DNA of 5,610 bases from Spirochaetia bacterium UBA5550 (lineage in GTDB: Bacteria; Spirochaetota; UBA4802; UBA5550). Numbering within the stretch: the stretch's first letter is position 1; each line of letters starts with the position of its first letter. The translations under genes were made by a program, and so were the position numbers. The stretch lies in NCBI GenBank assembly GCA_002425885.1, contig DINC01000318.1, positions 555-6,164 on the forward strand, given 5' to 3'. The notes under the pieces were generated by a model, which worked only from the letters and a program-made list of their open reading frames with translations, did no database searches and was not told the origin of the DNA. Below are positions 1-5,608 of this stretch, piece by piece.

Positions 1-1347
1 TTTAATCTTATCTCCATTGGCGGGGATGCTGCTGGCATGGGCGCAGCATCACAGGCAAGAAGGATAGACAGCGATATATCAATTGCTGTTTTTGAAAAAA
101 CAGAGTTTGTCTCATACGCCGCATGCGGTATGCCTTACATGATTTCCAATGATGTCACAGATTTCAGATCACTAATCGCGATAGATAAAGATGAATTTAT
201 AAACAAAAGAAAGATTGCTATAAACACACTCACAGAAGTCACTGAAGTCGATTTTGAAAAGAAATCCCTGATGGTAAAGAGTAAGGATACCACTGAAACT
301 CACACATGGGATAAGCTTATCATTGCAACAGGAGCATCAGCCGCGCGTCCCCCGATACCCGGCATAGATAATGAAGGAGTATTTGTTCTCCGCACGCTGA
401 GAGACGGGCTTGATATAAAAAATTTTATTGTAGACCGCAAACCTGACACAGTAATTCTCATCGGAGGGGGCTTTATCAGTCTCGAGCTGTCTGAATCATT
501 TCTAAAGACGGGGCTCAAGGTAATACTTGTTGAAAAAATGGATTCAGTTGCCTCCCTGATGTCGCCTGAGATAAGGGAGGTTATTGAAGCGGAATTAAAA
601 AGCAAAGGGGTACAATTGGTAACCTCCGCTTCCATCTCTGAAATAAAAAAAGATGGAGCGCGGCTGAACCTTGTTACAGATAAAGGCGTTTTCAATGCTC
701 CATTTATTATTGTTTCCACAGGGGCAAGGCCCAACACAGGTTTATTTAAAAAATCACCTCTGAAGTTTCACCCGAGCGGTGCAATCATTACAGATGAGTA
801 CTCCCGCACCAATATACCTGATGTTTATGCGGCAGGGGACTGCGCCACTGTAAAAAACCTGATTACAGGGGAGGATGATTACATGCCCATGGCCACAACT
901 GCGAACAAACAGGGGCGTGTTGCCGGACTGCAGGCAGCAGGTGTAACCAAAGAGCTGTTAAGGGGTGCAATCGGAACGCAGATGATGAAGGTATGCGATC
1001 TCGAAGCTGCAAAAACAGGCTTTAACAGAAACGATGCATCTAAGCATGGTATTGAAATAATAGATAGTATTACTGACTGGAAATCAAGAGCGGGATACTG
1101 CCCGGCCTCAAGGCCAATTAAAGTAAAGCTCACAATCCGTGCTGACAACAGGAAAGTAATAGGCGGAGAAATAATCGGTAGCGATTTTGCGGCGCACCGT
1201 ATAAATACAATCGCCGCAGCAGTAACAGCGGGGATGACTGTTGAGGACCTGGCTTATCTTGATACAGGGTACGCACCCCCCTTCTCCCCCGTATGGGACC
1301 CTGTAATTGCAGCAGCACAGAATTTCATACAGAGAGTGAAAGGGTAA
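1..1347 (+). CDS. FAD-dependent pyridine nucleotide-disulfide oxidoreductase, CoA-disulfide reductase / NADH oxidase-like (5' partial)
   Basis: Partial gene: the frame is open from base 1 and already reads the FAD Rossmann motif (IGGDAAGMGAA, visible residues 6-16), so only a few N-terminal residues are missing; the ATG at 37 lies inside that motif and is not the start. 448 residues are visible, near full length for the family. Further motifs: the single redox cysteine C42 in SYAACGMPY, ATGA at 109-112, the NAD(P)H-binding GGGFISLE from 155, the second FAD motif VYAAGDC at 275-281, and the C-terminal dimerisation domain ending in YAPPFSPVWDP (Y424). A lone cysteine at this place is typical of the family that reduces CoA-disulfide, CoA-persulfide/polysulfide or oxygen with NAD(P)H; the true substrate cannot be read from sequence. 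No rhodanese domain is fused at the C-terminus. C367 sits where relatives often have the second Tyr of a GYYPG-like motif. Probably cytoplasmic. It converges on the serine acetyltransferase gene with abutting stops. Confidence 0.9.
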   Translation, partial: FNLISIGGDAAGMGAASQARRIDSDISIAVFEKTEFVSYAACGMPYMISNDVTDFRSLIAIDKDEFINKRKIAINTLTEVTEVDFEKKSLMVKSKDTTETHTWDKLIIATGASAARPPIPGIDNEGVFVLRTLRDGLDIKNFIVDRKPDTVILIGGGFISLELSESFLKTGLKVILVEKMDSVASLMSPEIREVIEAELKSKGVQLVTSASISEIKKDGARLNLVTDKGVFNAPFIIVSTGARPNTGLFKKSPLKFHPSGAIITDEYSRTNIPDVYAAGDCATVKNLITGEDDYMPMATTANKQGRVAGLQAAGVTKELLRGAIGTQMMKVCDLEAAKTGFNRNDASKHGIEIIDSITDWKSRAGYCPASRPIKVKLTIRADNRKVIGGEIIGSDFAAHRINTIAAAVTAGMTVEDLAYLDTGYAPPFSPVWDPVIAAAQNFIQRVKG

Positions 1348-1367
1348 TCACTCTCCGTCAGTGATTA
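1332..1367. terminator. Overlapping alternative hairpins across two abutting stop codons
   Basis: GAGAGTGA (1332-1339) pairs perfectly with TCACTCTC (1348-1355) around an 8-nt loop that contains the TAA stop of the oxidoreductase. A second stem, TAATCACT (1345-1352) with AGTGATTA (1360-1367) and a 7-nt loop, uses part of the same bases, so the two exclude each other. Neither is followed by a proper T-run on either strand. They may protect 3' ends or give weak termination between convergent genes; the intrinsic-terminator reading is uncertain. Confidence 0.3.
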
Positions 1368-2283
1368 TTGTTACCGGCGGTTTAGGCTGCATCACCTTTG
1401 TTTTCGGAGGTATACTGTCTGTGAGCCAGACATTACCTCCTATCTCTGAACCTTTGCCGATGGTAATGCGGCCAAGCACCGTTGCTCCTGAATATATTAT
1501 TACATCATCCTCAAGAAGCGGGTGACGTGGAATATTCTTTATCGGGTTACCCTCTTCATCAAGGGGGAAGCTCTTCGCGCCCAGTGTTACACCCTGGTAT
1601 ATACGCACATTTTTACCGATAACGCATGTCTCCCCGATTACTGTTCCTGTGCCGTGATCAATAAAAAAGTATTCACCGATTGTTGCACCAGGATGAATAT
1701 CTATCCCTGTTTTTGAATGAGCCATTTCAGAAATAATTCTCGGTATAAGGGGAACCTGAAGCTTGTAGAGTTCATGTGCAATTCTGTGATATGTCATTGC
1801 AAGAATACTGGGATAGCAGAATATTGTTTCAGAAACGCTCTGCGCAGCAGGGTCACCGATGAACGCTGCTTTCGCGTCAAGAGCGAGAAGCCTCCTGATC
1901 TCAGGAAGTTTTTCAATAAACTGCTCCGTAATTATTCTCGATTTATTCTCGCAATCCAGACAGACTCCGTCAGTTACATCCGGACATGAGAAACAGAATC
2001 CTCTCTTGATCTGTTCACACAAACCCCTGTAAACCCTGTCAAGTTTTGCTCCTGTATAATATCCGACTATTTCGCTATGTATCTCTGAATTCCGGAAATA
2101 ACCGGGAAACAGAACCGAGCGGAGAAGTTCAATAATCTCCTTAAGATCATCAATAGAGGGCATAGGAACATCATGCCGTGAAATGTGAAACATATCCCTG
2201 AAAGTTCTCTGATCAGAGAGCTTCTCAACTATCTCATTAAATCTGCGTCCGAAAAATTTATCTTTACCGTTGTATAATTCCAT
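1348..2283 (-). CDS. cysE: Serine O-acetyltransferase (EpsC/CysE type) with N-terminal cysteine cluster
   Basis: Makes O-acetylserine from serine and acetyl-CoA, the first step of cysteine synthesis, in the cytoplasm. Residue numbers count from the upstream ATG at 2295. The C-terminal half (about 195-300) is a left-handed beta-helix of hexapeptide repeats. It holds the catalytic pair D199 (GIDIHPGA) and H214 (IDHGTGT), spaced 15 residues as in E. coli CysE (D143/H158), and the PRHP histidine H258. The long loop before PRHP (SFPLDEEGNP) is typical of EpsC-like forms. The helical N-terminal part contains C93, C101-x2-C104 and C112-x2-C115, absent from E. coli CysE and possibly a metal site. I chose the ATG at 2281-2283 because GGAG stands 6 nt before it; the in-frame ATG at 2293-2295 adds four residues but has only a distant GAGG. 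Stop TGA abuts the stop of the convergent flavoprotein gene. The enzyme call is firm; the exact symbol less so. Confidence 0.92.
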   Translation of the reverse strand: MELYNGKDKFFGRRFNEIVEKLSDQRTFRDMFHISRHDVPMPSIDDLKEIIELLRSVLFPGYFRNSEIHSEIVGYYTGAKLDRVYRGLCEQIKRGFCFSCPDVTDGVCLDCENKSRIITEQFIEKLPEIRRLLALDAKAAFIGDPAAQSVSETIFCYPSILAMTYHRIAHELYKLQVPLIPRIISEMAHSKTGIDIHPGATIGEYFFIDHGTGTVIGETCVIGKNVRIYQGVTLGAKSFPLDEEGNPIKNIPRHPLLEDDVIIYSGATVLGRITIGKGSEIGGNVWLTDSIPPKTKVMQPKPPVTIITDGE

Positions 2284-2351
2284 CTTAATCTCCATTGAAT
2301 ACGGATAATCCTCACACTATCCATAATTGCAAGTATAATTATAAGGTCTTT

Positions 2352-2366
2352 ATTTTACAAATAATA
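2352..2366 (-). promoter_or_regulatory. 15-nt motif shared with the nrfH promoter
   Basis: On the minus strand this reads TATTATTTGTAAAAT and is identical to 5571-5585, in the same orientation relative to its downstream gene. At nrfH the TATTAT part is the candidate -10 box. Here the motif lies about 70 nt before the chosen acetyltransferase start and no good -35 lies 16-18 nt upstream. It is also part of a short dyad, TACAA-N7-TTGTA, at 2356-2372 (plus-strand reading). A common operator or a variant promoter is possible; chance in AT-rich DNA is not excluded. Confidence 0.3.
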
Positions 2367-2387
2367 GTTGTATCCGTTATTCAGAAC

Positions 2388-2415
2388 TTGACATAAAAAC
2401 TATTGCATCCATACT
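2388..2415 (+). promoter_or_regulatory. Candidate sigma70-type promoter for the Gate-protein gene
   Basis: Perfect TTGACA (2388-2393), a 16-bp spacer and CATACT (2410-2415, four of six matches to TATAAT, keeping the A at position 2 and the final T). It would give a leader of roughly 140 nt before the ATG at 2560. The -10 match is modest, so this is tentative. Confidence 0.3.
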
Positions 2416-2470
2416 ACCTGAACTATCTCTGCGGGATAGCAGTAAAATTTTAGAGGCATCATAAAAACAA

Positions 2471-2500
2471 TGTCATTTCGAACGCATGTGAGAAATCTTT
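2471..2500. repeat. Dispersed-repeat-like fragment (TGTCATTTCGAACGC... type)
   Basis: The segment starts TGTCATTTCGAACGC and ends GTGAGAAATCTTT. It resembles short imperfect-palindrome repeats scattered in intergenic DNA of many environmental bacterial genomes (family recognition from memory, not from a search). ATTTC (2475-2479) can pair with GAAAT (2492-2496). There is a single copy in this window, so repetition cannot be shown here. Confidence 0.4.
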
Positions 2501-2559
2501 TTCTTTCAGAAAACTTTGACAATAAACCAATACAAATCCACTTTTTTTATTTATAAACA

Positions 2560-3522
2560 ATGATAAACGAAGAACTGATAATAAAAGCAGCCGCAGGCTC
2601 CATAAAATACATAACCGGTATTATCCCGATAACCGCTGCGAGCATCTTTGCAGCGAATCTCCTCATACAGAGCGGTTTCCTTGATAAACTCAACTGGATT
2701 CTCAATCCCCTGACAAAATACAGCGGAATGAGACGTGAACTCGGTATGGCTTTTCTCACATCAATGGGATCTCCCTCAGCGGCAAACGGAATTATGAAAA
2801 AACTCATTGATGACGGAACAATAAATGAGAAGGAACTCACTGTAACAGTTCTGGCCAATGCTTTCCCTGTGATGCTCATGGAGACACGTTCAATGCTACC
2901 TGTTATGATTTCATTTTTAGGTATGACAGGCCTTAAAATATTTCTGATTGTTCTTTCCCTCAGGTTCCTACAGACAATAATTGCCTTAACAGCCGGCAGG
3001 TTTATCTATCAGCACGATGGTGAACTGTCCGCGGTGAGTAAAAAAAGCATCAATATACTGAGAGGTTTCCCTCTTATCATCAGCAGCATAAAAGGTTCGC
3101 TCCCCACAATTAAAAGAATCCTGAAGATAACAATCCCTGTGACATTTTTAACTTATCTTCTGGTGGAGACAGGTCTGTTCAGGTTTATTTCGGAGCATAT
3201 ACTCTTCTTCACAAAAGTTTTCCCGATACCTGTAGAAGGGCTGGGGATTGTTGCTGCATACATGGGGCACTACGTTGCCGCATACACTATGGCAGGGAAT
3301 GTTATCACGCAGGGAGTGCTTACTGAGAAAGAGATTATCCTGACACTTATGACTGCAAAAGTTTTCGGCAGCATATTCTTTGCCATGAGGCATTCGATTC
3401 CATATTACGTCGGGATATACGGCACGCGCACCGGCATTAAACTGATGTCAATCAATACATCTGTGAGAAACATATTGCAGATTATTGCCATATTTATTGT
3501 CTATTGCTGCTGGCCGGGGTAA
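2560..3522 (+). CDS. Gate-domain (nucleoside-recognition family) integral membrane protein
   Basis: 320-residue polytopic membrane protein. Hydrophobic segments lie at about 15-38, 94-106, 111-148, 186-206, 226-248, 259-275 and 303-316, with no signal peptide. It resembles stand-alone Gate-domain proteins (Pfam 'nucleoside recognition'), related to the Gate regions of FeoB, SpmA/SpmB and concentrative nucleoside transporters; the ligand is unknown and the Pfam name does not prove nucleoside transport. Two halves repeat with an offset near 166: MGSPSAA...G.INEKE (from 69) matches MGHYVAA...G.LTEKE (from 235), and each is followed by an Arg and a Pro in register. IPIT at 22 matches IPVT at 192. 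The ATG at 2560 is the first possible start, since an in-frame TAA lies at 2554-2556, but no Shine-Dalgarno sequence precedes it, unlike the other complete genes here. It is alone on its strand: divergent from the acetyltransferase gene and convergent with nrfA. Its role is not known. Confidence 0.8.
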   Translation: MINEELIIKAAAGSIKYITGIIPITAASIFAANLLIQSGFLDKLNWILNPLTKYSGMRRELGMAFLTSMGSPSAANGIMKKLIDDGTINEKELTVTVLANAFPVMLMETRSMLPVMISFLGMTGLKIFLIVLSLRFLQTIIALTAGRFIYQHDGELSAVSKKSINILRGFPLIISSIKGSLPTIKRILKITIPVTFLTYLLVETGLFRFISEHILFFTKVFPIPVEGLGIVAAYMGHYVAAYTMAGNVITQGVLTEKEIILTLMTAKVFGSIFFAMRHSIPYYVGIYGTRTGIKLMSINTSVRNILQIIAIFIVYCCWPG

Positions 3523-3542
3523 CAATGTTGCGATTGCATGGC

Positions 3543-3574
3543 ATGTAGAGACGCAGCATGCTGCGTCTCTACAT
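3543..3574. repeat. Perfect 32-bp palindrome between convergent genes
   Basis: The left arm ATGTAGAGACGCAGCA (3543-3558) is exactly complementary to the right arm (3559-3574), with no unpaired loop bases. GCGAT (3530-3534) to the left and ATCGC (3573-3577) to the right look like remnants of a longer stem interrupted on the left by about ten bases. The GTAGAGACGC/GCGTCTCTAC core is like short palindromic repeats dispersed in intergenic DNA of several phyla, cyanobacteria among them (from memory). No T-run follows on either strand, so it is not a standard intrinsic terminator, although it could stop or protect transcripts of the Gate gene and nrfA. Confidence 0.75.
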
Positions 3575-3610
3575 CGCACGGCGTTTATACATCCATATCC
3601 AAAAATTATT

Positions 3611-5083
3611 CTATAATCCCTTCACATCTTTCGGTGTAAAATAATCCTGTGTCCCATACGGATCTTTAAACTCCTGGTTCGGGATAAAATTTCTCTTATG
3701 TATCCCTCTGTTTGTGAGATATTTACCCAGCTCAAGATTTATCTTTTCCGGAACAGACACCCCTGCTACTGTCAGAGCCTGACGAAGCATTGCTTCAGCT
3801 TTATTCGCAAAAGCTGTTGAATCAGATAAAACCCTCGCTGTTTCAGTAGGATTATGGAAACCCATTGAATTCTCAGCGCTGATAAAATTCAATCTGAGGT
3901 ATCCCTGCATATAAGCATCCTTGGCCTTAATATAAACGCCCTGATCTATTTTTTTACCTTTTCCCTGGTTCTCATGAACCATCTCAAAGAGTTTTGCCAC
4001 AGTTGCCACAGCATACCCTGCCCTGTTCTGCATTGAGGCAGTTCTCTCCTGAGTTGCGAAAACCTGCTTTCTCAGCCAGTCCGCTTGTTCAGTATGACAC
4101 TGGGCGCATGCCACAAAATCCTGCTTAACCGGGCTTGTAACATCATGAAGAGATATTTTATACGTTCCTGATCTTCTATACGGCATGTGACAGTCGGGGC
4201 ATGAAAGTCCGGCATTGAAGTGTGTACTGCCGTTTGAATAAAGCTCAAACTCAGGGTGTCTGATAAAGGGCATATCAAAGCCTGTAACTTTCTGTGTCCA
4301 CTCAATCCTTGAAGGGTTGGATGTAAGCTCTTTAATAATCCCTTCTATTGAGATATTCCCCCACTTCCCCCCCTTCCACGGAAGGCTGATATCTCCGGCA
4401 ACCTTCTTGTCCGGAGTCCGGGGTACTGAATATGTAACGTGACACTGGGCGCATGCCAGCATCCTCTGCTCCTGCCGTGTAAACTCCTTCCTGCCAAGCT
4501 CTTTTATCCCTCTCTCAAGGTGAGCCTTATTGTATCTCATACCCATATCTGAAGGCTGATGACAGTCGTAACACGCGGGCCCAAGCTTCTGCAGTTTTTC
4601 AGGCATCATTTTAATCGCGTCAGTCAGTGATGCAGTAAGATATTTCATTCCATGCTGTTCTGTGAGAGATTTATGCATGGGAGATTTGCAGGCAAGGCAT
4701 ACACCTCCCAGCTTGGTTCTTGAGGGATCGATCTCCAGCTGATCAATTATTGCATAATGATGTCCCCGCGGCTCATTATACTCAACTCCGAATCCCCATC
4801 CGTTAAAGAGGAGCCCGAGGTATGGCATTTCATTCAGCTTATCATAAACAACCTTATCATCATCCCATCCTCTCCTGTAAATACTCAACCCTGAAGGCTT
4901 CGGTTCCTCTGTCTTAAGCCATGACTCATAATGTAGCGGGAAGACCTTACCCCATACTTCAGGATCAAACTCATTCTCACCTATTACACCTGCCCTGAAT
5001 ACCTCAGGCTTATCACCTCCGCATCCGGAATATAATAGACAGAATAAAAACAGAACAGTTATAATTGCATAAATCTTTCTCAT
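3611..5083 (-). CDS. nrfA: Ammonia-forming cytochrome c nitrite reductase (pentahaem), calcium-independent type
   Basis: Reduces nitrite to ammonium with six electrons from NrfH, outside the cytoplasmic membrane. Five haem motifs: CLACK at 129-133 (active-site haem with Lys ligand, the NrfA hallmark), then CYDCH 171, CAQCH 211, CPDCH 295 and CAQCH 326. Active-site residues by motif: R106 (PRGHHY), Y218 (HVTY) and H276 (RHPEFE); H313 (LHDVTSP) and H410 (GFHNP) fit distal haem ligands. Length (490) is normal. The residues that hold calcium in classical NrfA are changed: Glu before the Tyr is T217, and the K-x-Q-H stretch reads F-I-R-H with R275 beside the catalytic His, as in the subclass described from Geobacter lovleyi. 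The N-terminus (MRK, hydrophobic 4-18, then YSGC at 18-21) suggests export and perhaps lipid attachment at C21. AGGGAG stands 9 nt before the ATG, within the 14-nt gap after the nrfH stop, so the two genes are co-transcribed and probably coupled. Confidence 0.97.
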   Translation of the reverse strand: MRKIYAIITVLFLFCLLYSGCGGDKPEVFRAGVIGENEFDPEVWGKVFPLHYESWLKTEEPKPSGLSIYRRGWDDDKVVYDKLNEMPYLGLLFNGWGFGVEYNEPRGHHYAIIDQLEIDPSRTKLGGVCLACKSPMHKSLTEQHGMKYLTASLTDAIKMMPEKLQKLGPACYDCHQPSDMGMRYNKAHLERGIKELGRKEFTRQEQRMLACAQCHVTYSVPRTPDKKVAGDISLPWKGGKWGNISIEGIIKELTSNPSRIEWTQKVTGFDMPFIRHPEFELYSNGSTHFNAGLSCPDCHMPYRRSGTYKISLHDVTSPVKQDFVACAQCHTEQADWLRKQVFATQERTASMQNRAGYAVATVAKLFEMVHENQGKGKKIDQGVYIKAKDAYMQGYLRLNFISAENSMGFHNPTETARVLSDSTAFANKAEAMLRQALTVAGVSVPEKINLELGKYLTNRGIHKRNFIPNQEFKDPYGTQDYFTPKDVKGL

Positions 5084-5097
5084 AAATGTACTCTCCC

Positions 5098-5550
5098 TTA
5101 CTTAAAATCAGCAATACTTATAGAAGGAGACCTGTGGTTCACCCTTCTGTGACACGACCAGCAATCCATATCTTCTGTATTAATAACAGACACCATCCCC
5201 TCGTGACACCGGAGACAGTTACTCCTTATAACATTTTTCCCGTGTGAGGATATCCCGATATCTTCAGAATAAATTCCGGAGTGGAACATCAGGAGATCCT
5301 TCATGCCGTCAATCCCCTTCCAGATTGTGTAATTGACTATGTTATCATTCGGCAGGTGACAGTCTACACATTTGATGTTCCTATGAAGGCCAGTCATGAA
5401 CCATGCTTCAAACTGCGGATTCATTACATGGCAGGAGTTGCAGTAATCCGGTTCCCCTGTGCGGTAGAAAAACCCGGAGGGCCCCCACATAAATATAAGG
5501 AAAACAATGAGAACTACACCTGCTATAAGCAGGTACTTTTTTCTTTTCAT
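5098..5550 (-). CDS. nrfH: Cytochrome c nitrite reductase membrane subunit (NapC/NirT family tetrahaem quinol dehydrogenase)
   Basis: Oxidises membrane quinol and hands electrons to NrfA. It is anchored by one N-terminal helix (about residues 9-26, preceded by KRKK), with the haem domain outside. Numbering is from the upstream GTG. Four haem motifs: CNSCHVM (C40, C43, M46; the C-x2-C-H-x-M form typical of NrfH haem 1, where Met is the iron ligand), CVDCH 64-68, CLRCH 115-119 and CWSCH 133-137. K81 and D88 have the same spacing as Lys82 and Asp89 near the quinol site of Desulfovibrio vulgaris NrfH (inference). The length of 150-153 residues is usual. I chose ATG at 5548-5550 because GGTGA lies 5 nt before it; a GTG at 5557-5559 would add three residues but has no clear ribosome-binding site. 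First gene of the nrfHA operon, 14 nt before nrfA. Confidence 0.95.
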   Translation of the reverse strand: MKRKKYLLIAGVVLIVFLIFMWGPSGFFYRTGEPDYCNSCHVMNPQFEAWFMTGLHRNIKCVDCHLPNDNIVNYTIWKGIDGMKDLLMFHSGIYSEDIGISSHGKNVIRSNCLRCHEGMVSVINTEDMDCWSCHRRVNHRSPSISIADFK

Positions 5551-5570
5551 TGTGTTCACCGGTATAATTG

Positions 5571-5585
5571 ATTTTACAAATAATA
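5571..5585 (-). promoter_or_regulatory. 15-nt motif shared with the cysE-like upstream region
   Basis: Reads TATTATTTGTAAAAT on the minus strand, identical to 2352-2366. It spans the -10 box to the predicted transcription start of nrfHA, 20 nt before the nrfH ATG. Confidence 0.35.
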
Positions 5586-5608
5586 ATATGTAAATGGAAT
5601 AAAATCAA
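5580..5608 (-). promoter_or_regulatory. Candidate sigma70-type promoter of nrfHA
   Basis: On the minus strand, TTGATT (5603-5608) and TATTAT (5580-5585, five of six matches) are spaced by 17 bp. Transcription would begin near 5573, giving a leader of about 20 nt before the nrfH ATG. Operator-like dyads overlap it (separate entry). Confidence 0.55.

Larger units (their letters stand above)
2284..2559. other. Divergent intergenic region between cysE-like and Gate-protein genes
   Basis: About 275 bp, clearly AT-rich, with no credible coding sequence. It contains a perfect TATAAT for the minus strand (2338-2343) with no good -35, a TATTAT/TGTAAAAT motif for the minus strand (2352-2366) shared with the nrfH promoter, a plus-strand TTGACA (2388-2393), a small stem CTATC/GATAG (2423-2427 / 2435-2439), a dispersed-repeat-like fragment (2471-2500) and a second TTGACA (2516-2521) with no matching -10 box. 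A GGATA/TATCC stem (2303-2307 / 2318-2322) lies in the likely leader of the acetyltransferase. Confidence 0.6.

Noticed and set aside
300..737. Minus-strand open frame of 145 codons inside the flavoprotein gene
   Set aside because: It lies wholly within a well-supported coding region, has no recognisable domain and no plausible ribosome-binding context.
37..1347. ATG at 37 as the true start of the flavoprotein
   Set aside because: The upstream in-frame codons encode the first half of the FAD-binding motif, so the gene starts outside the window.
1717..1989. Plus-strand open frames within the acetyltransferase gene
   Set aside because: They run antisense to a gene with clear catalytic motifs and show no family features of their own.
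2516..2521. TTGACA as -35 box of a promoter close to the Gate gene
   Set aside because: No -10-like hexamer lies 15-19 bp downstream; the only TA-rich stretch is too far away and next to the start codon.
3543..3574. Palindrome as a classical rho-independent terminator
   Set aside because: There is no T-run after the stem on either strand and no normal loop; a repeat element fits better.
4072..4305. Minus-strand 77-codon frame inside nrfA
   Set aside because: It is an out-of-frame shadow of the haem 4-5 region; the nrfA frame carries all expected motifs without interruption.
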